A DNA stretch of 29,821 nucleotides from Zygnema cylindricum (lineage: Eukaryota; Streptophyta; Zygnematophyceae; Zygnematales; Zygnemataceae), in NCBI GenBank assembly GCA_037447655.1, contig JBBHKE010001183.1, positions 1 to 29,821 of the forward strand, read 5' to 3'. The translations under genes were made by a program, and so were the position numbers. Of this stretch, positions 1-10,269 are shown piece by piece (within the stretch, counting starts at the first letter, position 1; each line of letters begins with the position of its first letter). The notes beneath the pieces were generated by a model. It saw only the letters and a program-made list of their open reading frames with translations, was not told the origin of the DNA and did no database searches.

Positions 1-473
1 GCAACATGAATCACATCGCGACGTTTTTGTTGACGTCAGATGACGTCAAGGGCAATTCACGTCCAAACAAAAAAAAAGGACATTCGTTTCTTCATCTCAT
101 TCACCATCCGTTCCTAGTGTGAATCGTGCAATTGAAACGTCACAAAATTTTTGCGCGGTAAGTTTGAAAACTGTACGGGCGTCTTCTTCAATTTTTTATT
201 AAAGAAGCACATTGGTACAAGTAAAGTGCCGTTGAGTCTAAATTTGATGGTCAATCGGTTGGACAGCTTTGACTTTCAAAATATTGTTTCAACCGCTTAA
301 AATTTTGCCGCGCTTGCAAACGTCCACCGTCATAATAAAATTTGCAATTCACACGGCCGGCGAACGTTTACGGTAACAAAATTGCGGCAACCACATGTAA
401 ACAAAAGTGTTGCAGACAGTCACTTTTTGTCGTTACGTGAGCTCCACGGTGAGAGCACGTTGGATATTAAGTT

Positions 474-1214
474 AGGCCACTTCTCCATCAAGCGCCGACG
501 GTAATTTTACGAATAGGTTTCCTGGCACTAATATTTCGTTCACTTCTCCATCAAGTCGTGTCAACAATGGAATCTATCGCGTACGTGCTTTCTTTCAATT
601 GGATGCACGTATATTCCTGTTATGACGGCGAGCGTCGTCAAAGATTCCAAAAGCAAAATGTCTAAAGTTGTATTCGTACAACCAGCCGCAAAATAAAATA
701 CGCGAATGTACATTTTGTACGTTCGTGTTTTGTCGTTGTACCAACGGTGTACAATTTCTACGTTCCTATTTTGTCGTAACCAAATCGGAACTTTGAAGAC
801 AGTAGACACAACAAATTCCGGTTGACGATGGATGGTGGTGGAGGCGTCACGGTACATTCTTCAACAAACTTTTTTTGGTGGTTATCGTCGTACTTGATTC
901 CCGCCTGTCTGAAGCCGCGTGGCATATGTCCGAAGGCGCGTGGCTCGTACGTGACATTTTGACGCGTAAACGTTTTACATGTCCGGTAAATGGCTAGTGT
1001 CCTCAAACGAAGTGACATTTTGCTTCGAAAACTCATAATCGGACGGTCGATGTTATCGCCCAAAAGTTTGGAGAATCTTGATGAATCTCTAGTAATCATG
1101 TTTTGAAAAAAAAAACAGTACGGCCTTGTACGACAATGAGATGGATTTGTACGGAAATACACTTTTTACGGTAAACAACCCCACTTTTCGCCTGATGGAG
1201 GTTCACCCTTACCC
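474..1214. other. Insertion interrupting the left arm of the fold-back element
   Basis: This segment has no counterpart in the right arm, where the sequences flanking it (aagtt and cgcaaaattg) lie almost next to each other. Its ends are imperfect inverted repeats sharing a CTCCATCARGCG core (about 482-495 and the complement of 1188-1201), which suggests a separate small DNA element. The motif cacttctccatcaag recurs directly at about 540-555. The open frames here look non-coding. The alternative is that this is original loop or arm sequence deleted from the right side. Confidence 0.4.
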
Positions 1215-1845
1215 GCAAAATTGAAATTTAGTCGTGTAAGCGTTACATTGAACTTAGACGCATGTTGAAACGAAACCTCTTTAAACTGAAAGTATTGTAA
1301 GCCTTGTACGGAAATATTAAAATGCACGAAACGAAATAAACTTTGTACACTATAATAAAGCGAACCGGCGTAAAAATATCAATTGAAAATAAATGAAAAA
1401 AATGCGCGTCGTCACGCGCGACGAGATCGACCCACACTATTTACGAATCAACATTCTTACATGACAACGAAATTTCGTTTCGTGCGTTTTAATATTTTCG
1501 TACAAGACTTACAGTACTTTCAGTTTAAAGAGGTTTCGTTTCAATATGCGTCTAAGTTCAATGTAACGCTCACACGACTAAATTTCAATTTTGCGGCGAA
1601 CTTAATATCCAACGTGCTCTCACCGTGGAGCTCGCGTAACGACAAAAAGTGACTGTCTGCAACACTTTTATTTACATGTGGTTGCCGCAGTTTTGTTACC
1701 GTAAACATTCGGCGACCGTGTGAATTGCAAATTTTATTATGACGGTGGACGTTTGCAAGCGCGGCAAAAGTTTAAGCGGTTGAAACAACATTTTGAAAGT
1801 AAAAGCTGTCCAACCGATTGACCGTCAAATTTAGACTCAACGATA

Positions 1846-2054
1846 CACCGTGAATCGCTATTAGCGTTTAGAAATGAATAGCGTTACGAAACAAATAGCG
1901 TTATTAACGCTATTTGGGAATTTGGGGGTTTTGACTGAAATCATTTATTCTAATTTGATTTTTAAAGGGTTTTAATTTATTATATTTGAGAATTTGGGTA
2001 AAAAAAACGGGGTACCGCAATTAGAGTCATTGACGCTAATAACGATTCACGGTG
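1846..2054. mobile_element. MITE with TA target duplication
   Basis: This 209-bp element is inserted in the right arm of the fold-back element; the left arm supplies the uninterrupted site. It begins CACCGTGAATCG and ends CGATTCACGGTG, with terminal inverted repeats of about 22 bp reading on into TATTAGCG. It is flanked by TA on both sides (1844-1845, 2055-2056). It encodes no protein. TA duplication and small size fit a Tc1/mariner-type non-autonomous element, but the CACCGTGAATCG terminus is not one I can place in a named family. Confidence 0.8.
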
Positions 2055-2075
2055 TACTTTACTTGTACCAATGTG

Positions 2076-2716
2076 TACTTCAAACGTACAATTTTTGACA
2101 AAATGACGTAAGTGACTGTGCGCAACCAAAACAGTCACTGCCATGATCAATTCCCATTTATAATTGTTTAGCGCTCATTTAACGGGAAACTTACAAACTG
2201 CGCTATATTACATGTACGGAATAGTACGGGAGGAAATTCATTACCGATTTTTAACGATTTGTTCAAAAAGGTTCAATTCGTTCGTTACGTTTAGTTCGTC
2301 GCGACTGAAACGCTCGCACTAATCGCTATGAACAACTATGGTAAAAGATATCGTAAACTTGGACGGCCACGATCATGTTTAGTATGAAGTGCCGGTCCAA
2401 TGTACGAAAGGCGCATTGTGGTGATGACATTTTTCATTTTTTGTGAAAGGTGGTACGGAAAGGCGCATGGTTTACAGCATTATGCCACGGTTGCACAAAG
2501 GCTAATGTTAATCGTTCCACGTGTCATACTCTTTCTCGGACGCCCGTTTTTGCTGCGATACTTTCGTTTCGGCAAATGTGCCCCTGGCCTGCCTTACGTC
2601 CGAACATCACATCACGTTTGAATTAAAAACAGGGCCATGCAGCAAGCTTCCATAGAAGCTGCAAATTGCCCGTAGCTAAGTGCAGACTACATGTGTTCCA
2701 AGGAAGCTTTTGAGTT
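2076..2716. other. Intergenic region with a hairpin
   Basis: No supported gene. An agtgactgt / acagtcact inverted repeat (2111-2119 and 2131-2139) could form a 9-bp stem with an 11-nt loop. A smaller 6-bp stem (agcttc / gaagct) lies at about 2648-2664. The stretch just before 2717 would be the 5' flank of the following gene, but I see no clear TATA box. Confidence 0.4.
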
Positions 2717-3789
2717 ATGGCGCTTGTTGGCCGTTTTGTACGTTCTCAGAGGTGTAGGGGACTTCCTCCTGGCAAAGGCTTCTCTTCTGTCACACCACTT
2801 TCAGTGAACAGGGAGGAAGATAAGCAGAAATTTGCAGAGAAAAATCTATCTTTCGAGGCAGATTGGAGTTTTTTGTCTACAAACGGCCTCTCTCAAGTAG
2901 TAAAGGAAATTTTGTCTGACTTCTTAGGATTACCTCCCCCTCCGTTGGAAACACTTCATCATTCCAATGAGAGAAGGAAAATGAGACTACAATCTATGGC
3001 TAACATTGAACAAATTTATTCACAGCAAAGGCTGAAGAAAGCAGGAGAACAGGGATATTTAGTAAGAGCTCTTCTTTATGATGCGTCTGCTTTGATGCAA
3101 ATTCATCGAGAGAAGAAAGCCTCGTCGCAAGAAGAAAGTGATATTGAAGGAGAGGGTGACGGTTGGGAAACGGCTGTCTTAAAAAGGGCAGAGCTTGCCA
3201 AGAGGGACTGGGAAGCATTTGTGCTTGGAGAAGAGGAACCGAGAGATGAGGAGGGCAAGAAGTCGCCAGGCTCAGAAAAGGTTAAAGTAGGAATGACTGT
3301 CACTGAAGTTATGATAGAAGTCGATCAGGATCCGGTAACTGGGGCAGCTCGCCAGCAGAAATTAGGGAGGGCAGTCAAGTCAGAAGGTGGAAAACTGGGG
3401 AACCTCGAAGGAGGAGCTGCTAATGTTGCTCGAAAAGTTCCAAAAAGCAAACAGCAAGAACTCGAAGAAGCGATGGGAAAACAGGAGAGTGTACGAGCAA
3501 AGTACATGGCCAAAATCATGGAAAAGAAAATGCTTGCAGATATTCGTGAGGATCGAGGGAAGTTCAACTTAGCGGCAGTGAGAAGCGTAGTCGGTCAGAA
3601 TCATAAAATTGCTGTATCGGGATCGGCCAAGGAGAAGGGATGGTTTGCGATGCCAGGCTCTTTCGGTGTACTGCGCCATTTTAGGGTGAGAAATTAGTCT
3701 CACCCACTTTCCTTTTTTTCATATCTCTTAGTAATTCTGTGTTATTGTTTCAGTTTTTGGGATCAGAAAGAAAGGCTCACAAACCATAG
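2717..3789 (+). CDS. Unrecognised two-exon gene, possible mitochondrial protein
   Basis: Exon 1 runs 2717-3685 (323 codons) and ends at an AGG|GTGAGA donor exactly on a codon boundary. A 68-nt intron (3686-3753) ends in a T-rich stretch and TTTCAG. Exon 2 (3754-3789) then adds 11 codons and a TAG stop, for a predicted protein of 334 aa. Without splicing the frame runs only four codons past the donor. The N-terminus (about 25 residues) is rich in Arg and Ser and poor in acidic residues, like a mitochondrial targeting peptide. The middle is Glu/Lys/Arg-rich and probably helical, with an acidic segment near residues 135-150 and 175-190. The C-terminus is basic. Sustained codon-like composition and the clean short intron argue for a real gene. 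I do not recognise the family; a structural or ribosome-associated organellar protein is possible but unproven. Confidence 0.65.
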
Positions 3790-4437
3790 TTCTTCAAGAA
3801 AAGCCAACATATTATGAAGAGTACAAAAGCATTTGTCATTATGCAGTGGCCACCACATTCAACAGTCCATTGGATGTAACTCTACAGACAATACATATGT
3901 ATGGTTGGTTCTAGGTCAAATAAGCAAGCACTTATTAATGCTTGTTTTTTTTGTTTGTAGTTTTATTTACCCCAGTTGCTATTACTTTTTTTTTAGCTTG
4001 ATCCATGTATATTGGTGTACCTTATGTAGATTTTCGCCAGTCATTCTAGGATCCGCACTAATTTATATGCCTACACTCTAAAGTTTGCTGAACTTTTGTC
4101 ATCTTTTTGTCTTTTAATCTGGTCAACATACTCCTGGGTGGTTCACTACCTGTTGTTGAACTTAATGTGGAGAATTAGAATTCTAAATTGCAAATAGTGG
4201 TGTTTTTTGAGGATATCACGGTTATGTCATTGGTTTTTGAGAGCGATGGCACATGTACATACAGTGTATCGTGATTTGTCGGCCACATGGACTCGTACTA
4301 ATAGGTCAATGTGCAAGGTAGAGTGTGGACATTGTTTCAAACTATCTACATTTCTGCACCGAAATTAGGATTATTGTCAAACATGTGTAGGCTAATGTTT
4401 GCTCTAAGACTAGTGTACATATTTTATTGTGGTGCTA
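3790..4437. other. 3' flank, no gene seen
   Basis: AT-rich sequence between the two-exon gene and the second MITE. It probably includes the 3' UTR of the upstream gene. No coding frame with convincing composition was found on either strand. Confidence 0.4.
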
Positions 4438-4647
4438 CACCGTGAGCCACTATTCCCGTTAAAAATAATTAGTATGAGGACTGTTTTAGCATTAAGAGTT
4501 CTATGTCTGGTCCAAATGGCGTGGACAATTGCGAAGTACAAACATAATTCGCATTAAAAAATAACAATTAATAATGCTATTTTGTGTTCAGAGGGCAAAA
4601 AAGGCTGGAGGGATTAGTGTCATTAATGCTAATAGCGATTCATGATG
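4438..4647. mobile_element. Second, diverged MITE with TA target duplication
   Basis: This 210-bp segment starts CACCGTGAGCCACTATTCCCG and ends GCTAATAGCGATTCATGATG, flanked by TA at 4436-4437 and 4648-4649. Length, flanking TA and terminal sequence match the MITE at 1846-2054, and both share a gtcatt..gctaat subterminal block. The interiors barely align, so this copy is old or belongs to a sister subfamily. Confidence 0.6.
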
Positions 4648-4877
4648 TATTTTATGATGTGGAGCACACTATTATTGAACCCACACTTATGGTGGCGGCT
4701 TTTACATGGATCCTTAACATTTTGGTTCAAATGGCTTTTAAATGGGGAGTTAAGTTTTTAGTCTAGATAGTTCTAGAAGAGTTTCTGTATTTTTCATCTG
4801 AAACCCAAAGGAAAGGGGAAGGGGAGGGGGAGAAAGAGGGGCAATCCTTCTCTTCCATCCCATCTCATTCCATGTGA

Positions 4878-5062
4878 GCTATTGATTCTCTCTCACACTG
4901 TCTCCTATGGCATGTTGGGCACAATGGAAGGGGCCAGGAGAGGGGCCTCCTTCAAGGCCTCCTTGAGCCTCTCGAGAGAGAGGACCTTTTCCTCTTGCAA
5001 GACCAGTTGGGAAACTTCCCCTTCGAGCCAGTTGCTCATATTGGTCCGAACCAGCCTATCAG
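4878..5062 (+). CDS. Candidate internal exon of an unrecognised gene
   Basis: One + strand frame is open from after a TGA at 4875-4877 to a good donor, CCTATCAG|GTGAGA, at 5062/5063. It encodes up to 61 residues without a Met, containing LEREDLFLLQDQLGNFPFEP, which has convincing amphipathic protein character. The acceptor is uncertain; AGs at about 4878 and 4926 are possible. The exon ends in phase 2 and joins in frame with the exon beginning at 5827. The opposite strand is also open here, but its frame carries no matching splice signals. Product unknown. Confidence 0.5.
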
Positions 5063-5280
5063 GTGAGAGGGGAGGTCTGAAACAGGGGACAGGGTTTTGA
5101 GGCTGAAATATATATATTAGTAGAAAGTTTTCTTGCAAATGAAAGAAGCTTGGAACGACATTTTTGTTTGCATTTTCGCAAACATTTGTGATGTTGCTGT
5201 TTGTGAAGTGTCGCTTTGATTGGCAAGCTTGCTTTGATTGTTTTACTTTTCACGGTATTGCTCTGGATGGTAGGATAGTT

Positions 5281-5535
5281 AGGACATTCCCTTTCCTCAT
5301 ATGCATATATATATATAATATATATATGTATGTACTCTCCCTCCCCTCCCCCTCTTCCCTCTCCCTCTAATATATTATACATAGTTGTTTATATATTTAT
5401 GTATTATATTATACATTTTATATTATATTATTATATATTTTATATTGTATATAATATATTTTATATTCTATATTATATGTTTTATATTCTATTTTATATG
5501 TTATATATTATATATTACATATTACATATATTGTA

Positions 5536-5560
<25 letters not shown>
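5281..5560. repeat. AT-rich microsatellite tract
   Basis: A long run of TA, TATAT and TTATAT variants ending in a (CA)n stretch at about 5555-5565. It lies in the putative intron between the exons ending at 5062 and starting at 5827. Open frames across it are low-complexity artefacts. Confidence 0.8.
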
Positions 5561-5566
<6 letters not shown>

Positions 5567-5755
5567 CTCTCCTACTCCCTCTCCCTCTCCTACTCCCTCT
5601 CCCTCTCCCTCTCCCTCTCCCTCCCCCTCCCCCTCCCCCCTCCCCCTCCCCCTCCCCCTCCCCTCCCCCCTCCCCCTCCCCCTCCCCCTCCCCTCCCCCT
5701 CCCCCTCCCCTCCCCCTCCCCTCCCCCTCCCCCTCCCCCTCCCCCTCCCTCTCCA
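5561..5755. repeat. Polypyrimidine (CCCTCT)n / (CCCCCT)n tract
   Basis: About 195 bp of almost pure C/T on the + strand, built from CCCTCT and CCCCCT hexamers. It gives spurious Pro/Ser/Leu or Gly/Glu/Arg repeats when translated. It lies about 70 bp upstream of the acceptor at 5826, so it would form a very long polypyrimidine tract in that intron. Confidence 0.85.
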
Positions 5756-5826
5756 TTTTAAAACGATATGTTTTCCCGTCTCCTTCTCTTTCTTAAAACT
5801 ATCTGTTTCCCTTTCTTTGGTTTCAG

Positions 5827-5878
5827 CCGTAAGCGTTTGGAGGCCATCAGTTCTAGTTGGGGCCTCGAGCCTCGACAG
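5827..5878 (+). CDS. Candidate exon following 4878-5062
   Basis: Acceptor ctttggtttcag|CCGTAAG lies at 5826/5827. The first base completes the split Ser codon of the upstream exon, after which the frame reads [17 protein letters not shown] and stays open to 6145. Coding character persists to about 5920 and then becomes T-rich. The true 3' end is unclear: CAG|GTCATG at 5878 and CTG|GTTAGT at about 5886 are both possible donors. The in-frame junction and change in composition support a real exon. Product unknown. Confidence 0.45.
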
Positions 5879-6984
5879 GTCATGCTGGTTAGTTCGACCG
5901 ACCCCATTCTCTCTTCTCAAAAGTTATACCCGTTTGTTTTTGTGTCTCTTGAAAGGCTCGTTATTCATTTAGTTTCGTTTAATTCGTCTAGGATTGGAGT
6001 CAAAATACCGTGCACTCTTTTTTTAGTGGTAGGTTTTTCAACTTTTCTTTCTTTCAGTCCGTTTTTTAACGTCTCTTTTTTTGAAAAAAAAAAAAATCTA
6101 ACGGAAGGTTTTGCAGCTTTTTTTTCTAATGGTAGGTTTATCTGAATGGGTTTCAAAAGGTGCGGTCCACACCTCAATTTTCCAAGGGCGCCGTCTTAAT
6201 CTCAAAGAATGGCATGCCTATTCTAGGGATTAACAATGGTGATGGTACTGCAAAATTATGCCGTGAATTGATATTACCATTAATCCTGTCCCTGCTTTTT
6301 TCTTTGCCCTCTGACCAACAAATAGCCTTCTTTATACTAATTATTTTTTTCGTTAAGCTAATCATTTAGCGGTTTAAGAATCGACCACGTCATTCTCACT
6401 GGAAATATAATTATCAACACTAAAACAAGTCTTCATACTAAACAATACGATGTAGCTTCGTCTCTCCTGCCTTGTTTCAAAAACGTTTGAGTGAGGCAAA
6501 GGAGACGCATCTTTATACAATTGTGTATAAAGAATTTTGTCAAGTTATCATCAGTCTGGGTTATTTTCTGAAGTTGTTGAACACTAATTTACTTGACGTT
6601 ACACTAATGGACATTTTTCTAAGTCTAAGATATATTAATCTTTGGGGGATTGCAGTTTTCTCCTTTTTTTTCATGTCGAGCTTAACCTTAAGCTGGAGGT
6701 TATGGTTCTTATTCCGCTTTCAAGTCTAAGTATCTTAACACTAGACCTGTTAGAAAATTACCCCTTTTTTAGGATTTATTTTTGCTGTTTCATTGGGTCA
6801 CCAACAACCGGTATACTGAGAACAATACAAGTCTGCATCGCAAAACATTATGTCTTACTGCAAAAACCAAAAGTAAAAGAGAAACGAGGTATCCGGTCAA
6901 AAACCCGTCTAGTATGGACTTACTAACGGTTGTATGGGAGCAAGTTGCAGCCGATTACGATATGGTAGTTAAGGCATTGTTTGT
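5879..6984 (+). other. Region with possible exon fragments
   Basis: Mostly T-rich, intron-like DNA. Short stretches have protein-like translations, for example 6160-6270 (two frames compete) and about 6780-6980, and pyrimidine-AG acceptors occur near 6054 and 6656. I could not connect them into a single frame with good donors, so no gene model is given. Confidence 0.3.
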
Positions 6985-7587
6985 TATGTGAAGTGTTATT
7001 TCCAAGAAATTGCTGAAGGTTGGAGGTATGGGAGCCAGGTGTTGGGGGCAGGAGAGGCCAGCAAAAAGATTCTCCGAGAAGCACACCGGTCGGGTTATTT
7101 TGTGGTACAGATGAGTACAGCTCTTCCTCTCTCGACAGATGGCAAGTTGGAGATTAAGACAGGTGTCGCGAATGAAAAAACAAACCTGTTGTTGAGTTCG
7201 GAGGCAAAGACAAAAGATGCAAAAACGGAATATTTAGAGACGGAAGATAAAGGAAGTAATGCTTATGTCAAAACCGTCGAAGAATCTGAAGCTCGTCTAA
7301 AAGAGGGAGAGAAAGGATTGCAGAAAAAGGAGAAAACAGAAAGTGGTTCTATTTTAAGCTGGTATAAGAAGCTTGCCGATGGTACTCTTCATGTGGAAAA
7401 ACAGAAATCGCAACACCGGGATGTACCATTTGTACACTATACAGTGTCTGATATGACAGAGCTCAAATGGGTCATTGAGGACCTCAATGGTGTCTCATAC
7501 CGACAAAGTACATTTGTTCGAGGACAGGACAAGAGTGGCCAATCACCGGTTATTGTTATGCGAAAGACAATCAGTCAAGCCTCGTGA
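6985..7587 (+). CDS. 3' part of an unrecognised gene
   Basis: A 199-codon frame is open from about 6988 to a TGA at 7585-7587. The first ATG is not convincing as a start, because related coding-like sequence in another frame lies just upstream; AGs at about 7005 and 7018 may be acceptors. From about residue 10 the protein shows EGWRYGSQVLGAGEASKKIL. A Lys/Glu/Thr-rich low-complexity middle follows (residues about 60-120), then a compact C-terminal block with aromatic residues (about 125-195, including HYTVSDMTELKWVIEDLNG). The order helical - charged linker - folded C-terminal domain suggests a real protein. It may be the last exon of the gene whose earlier exons lie at 4878-5880, but this is inference. 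Family not recognised. Confidence 0.5.
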   Translation, partial: YVKCYFQEIAEGWRYGSQVLGAGEASKKILREAHRSGYFVVQMSTALPLSTDGKLEIKTGVANEKTNLLLSSEAKTKDAKTEYLETEDKGSNAYVKTVEESEARLKEGEKGLQKKEKTESGSILSWYKKLADGTLHVEKQKSQHRDVPFVHYTVSDMTELKWVIEDLNGVSYRQSTFVRGQDKSGQSPVIVMRKTISQAS

Positions 7588-7986
7588 AAACCGACTTTAG
7601 AAGCAGTAATGACTGGTGAATAAGAAGTGGTCTTCTCATGAGATATCCTCATTTAGGCACTGTGGTATATTTCGTGGAACACAAGTCTTGTATTATTTCA
7701 GTAATCTGTTAATGAGAGACCTGGACTTCCAGATTCTTTGCAAATTTTGCAGATTTGAAGGCTGAGATACTGTAAGACTGCTTTCTTGAATCCAAAAGAG
7801 TTACTGATGGGGTGTACACCAATGAATTATGAACTTCCCAGCCATCCTCAGCAGGTCACTATAATGAATATCTAAAAGTGTTTTTGCATTAAGGATTTAT
7901 TAGCGTTAACACGAAGTTAGGCTATATAACATTACTACGTGATAAGAGGTTAATCCACTCAATTAAAAGTTGCTGCATGGTTTTCA
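7588..7986. other. 3' flank, no gene seen
   Basis: AT-rich sequence following the TGA at 7585-7587. Probably 3' UTR and spacer or intron; no supported coding frame. Confidence 0.35.
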
Positions 7987-8182
7987 GCGAAAAAAGGTTG
8001 CAACCACTACCGGTGGGCAGTTTAGTGCTGGTCGCGAAACGGTAGGAAAACATGCTAGAAAAAAAAAAAAGGCAATACAACAAAAACGGAGAAAAAATTG
8101 TAAAACAAGAGGGAAAAAGCTGCAATCCAGTTGGCTTCGGGTAATGGGTACCGCAGGCTGTAGACTCGTAGTTCTTAATTAA
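7987..8182 (+). CDS. Candidate Lys/Arg-rich terminal exon
   Basis: A gttttcag acceptor at 7979-7986 precedes a frame open to a TAA at 8180-8182. It translates to a strongly basic peptide of about 64 residues (KHARKKKKAIQQKRRKN in the middle). It could be the tail of a nuclear or RNA-binding protein, or chance from an A-rich stretch. No donor upstream can be tied to it with confidence. Confidence 0.25.
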
Positions 8183-9388
8183 AAATAAAAGGCAAAGTTT
8201 AAGATCGTGTCAAAAAATTGTGGAGATTGACGCTTGCCGATCGTCCAGTATTGTAGGGATAACATATCGAGCTACTCGTTGTGATTTCAGCTCAAAAGGC
8301 AAAACTAACAATTGTGTTTTTTTGGAGAGCGTGGGTACTTGTGTCTCATGTTGTCCACATTACTTATGAATTGAAATCTTGTTTTTACGACACTTTTGCG
8401 GTAGCATTTCATAGTATATTCGACACCGATTTGATGTTGTTGCAAAATCGTTCTATAAAAAAGGAAAAGAAGTTGTTAGTTTAGTTTTACACTTTATTAG
8501 GAAGCCATGAAATTCATTGGAAGGACTCCAACATTCCCACAGGAAATATATTACTTCCTTCCCTCGGTGAAACAGAGCTAAAAGTGGAGTTAACTTCCCG
8601 CTATCTGGGAATAATCTCCACAAAATATCCCAATGGAAATTGGACCCGAGAAGACCTTTGAAGAACAAAAAATTTCGCACTACCGTAGTAAGATGAGTTC
8701 TTTACAACTCCCTTGTGAATTGTAAATGCAAATCCTCCAACATTATTTTATAGCTCCTACCCAGATCAAAGATTGTAACAGTTCACTTCAACTATGATAA
8801 TAGAAGATGTTTTTTTTATAAGACATGAAACAACTTATCGTCTAAGTAGTTCATAAGACAAAGTAAACAACTAACTTCTCGATAGCTCGAGAGGGAAGAG
8901 TGTTGGAGACAAAAACGATTAGAATAGTAGCCAATTTGTTTTTGGAATAAACGAATAATCCACAAAACCTATCCTCAACATTACTCTTATGTAATGCAAA
9001 CACTTCAAATGAATCCTGTTTTTTTATCCACAATTTCATATATGGATTGATATGTTTTGCAACAAGTGCACCTAACTGGTAGTCTTTGAAATCCACCACC
9101 TACCAACTAATTATCGGTAATATCCAATAATACTAATATCCATCTGCCGGAAAAGAAGGCTTTAAGAAGTAAAAAGAAGGAAAAATGCTTTAGTACCCCA
9201 CTTTTTTAATCTGCATCCACCGGTTTTTAGACTACGTCTTTTCTTATCCCAACAAATCCATCGTCCGTAGACAATACCGATAGACGTGCCCAATTTTGCC
9301 ACAAGTTTTGGCTTTAACCATATAACTAATGTTATTTGAGCAAGTGGCGTGATTATGCATGTCATTGAATATTTTATTTTGATGACTA
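8183..9388. other. No supported gene
   Basis: AT-rich sequence. Several short frames exist on the minus strand (for example around 8453-8680 and 8851-9099), but none has motifs or splice signals I can support. It may hold decayed transposon sequence. Confidence 0.35.
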
Positions 9389-9935
9389 TTGAGATTTTTG
9401 GTTGTTTGGGTCTTGGCTTTGGATGACTTCCCGTGCACTTGTGGTCGACAATCTTTTGAGGGAAGGGGCCCTAGGAACCCTCCCCCTCCTTTCCTCCCCC
9501 TTCTTTCCTCTCGTTTATATATCGTTGCGCTTACACGTGGTTTCATAGCATGTGCAAGCCTTTATTATTCCCCGTTCCGCTATTGTGGTCATGAATTGAC
9601 AATGTGTTCCATATCTCCATCAACGTGCACTGTGAAGTTTGGAGGGTTTAGAAAGGTTGCTTTAGTGGCTTTTTTATGTGTTGGGAGTTGTTTGTGTAAT
9701 TATTTTTAGGGTCTTTATATTAATGTCGTTGTTGTCTTGGTTGTTCCTTCGTTCTTATTTTGTTAGTTTGTCCTTCTCTATGTGCGCGACCCTTTAAAGT
9801 TTTTTTTCATTTCTTTTTTTCGCTTAGCATTGATTTTGTAAGTTATGTTTTAAAATTATTTGTAGTTGTTCGTTTCTATTGTTCCGATACACTCAAACGG
9901 TTCGCCATCACGCATTTTCAAAAAGCTTCTATCAT
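9389..9935 (+). mobile_element. Decayed LINE-like retroelement 3' tail
   Basis: This segment aligns along its length with the reverse complement of 29195-29785. Shared landmarks are ggttgtttgggtcttggctt versus ggttgcttgggtgtggctt, the encoded TCGRQSFEGRGP versus TCGRRSFERRGP, the gacaatgtgttcc / gacgacgtgttcc block, and a 3' landmark near 9885-9925 (ttgttccgatacactcaaacgg, catcacgcattttcaaaaag). Two dispersed, separately decayed copies ending at the same point fit non-LTR retrotransposon tails truncated at the 5' side. This copy is more degenerate and its reading frame is broken. The element family is not named. Confidence 0.5.
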
Positions 9936-10269
9936 AGGTTCAATGTGCTGGAACAATTGGAAACACTATATATTGTAACCCTGTCCAAAACTCATCTTGT
10001 AAAGCTATACTACAACTTCAGATTGTTTCGCTCACTAGACCATTTCTAACTTGTTTAGGGGGTAATGACGCAATGGAATAGATTCCCATTGGGTTTAAAT
10101 GGTACCCACTGGGGGCTCCCGTTTAATTGACATGCCACAACACTAATAAAAAAGTATAATTTTAACTGTCTTTACTTCCCAACTTTGAACTTTCATCCGA
10201 CAACAACATTACCCGTTAAACCTGTATTAGTTTCTATCCGAAAGGGTACGTGACAGCAACATATAATCC
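9936..10269. other. No supported gene
   Basis: AT-rich spacer between the LINE-like tail and the satellite array. No coding frame or RNA gene recognised. Confidence 0.35.

Larger units (their letters stand above)
207..2075. repeat. Fold-back element with long inverted arms
   Basis: Positions 207-473 read on the + strand match the reverse complement of about 1604-2075, and 1215-1340 match the reverse complement of about 1471-1603. Together they make two inverted arms of roughly 390 bp around a central loop of about 130 bp (1341-1470). The arms are similar but not identical, so they have aged independently. Two later events interrupt them: about 740 bp in the left arm (474-1214) and a MITE in the right arm (1846-2054). 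No transposase-like protein is visible in any frame. This fits a non-autonomous fold-back or long-TIR DNA transposon; the superfamily cannot be assigned because I see no convincing flanking target duplication. Confidence 0.75.

Noticed and set aside
561-1437. Several 60-130 codon frames in the fold-back region
   Set aside because: They cross arm, insertion and loop boundaries and show no protein motifs or splice structure.
5385-5972. Long + strand frame with Tyr/Ile- and Pro/Leu/Ser-rich repeats
   Set aside because: It is the translation of AT and CT microsatellites; only the last part (from 5827) has exon character.
9244-9365. CGKIGHVYRYC zinc-knuckle-like motif on the minus strand
   Set aside because: The first cysteine of C-x2-C-x4-H-x4-C is missing, and no gag context surrounds it.
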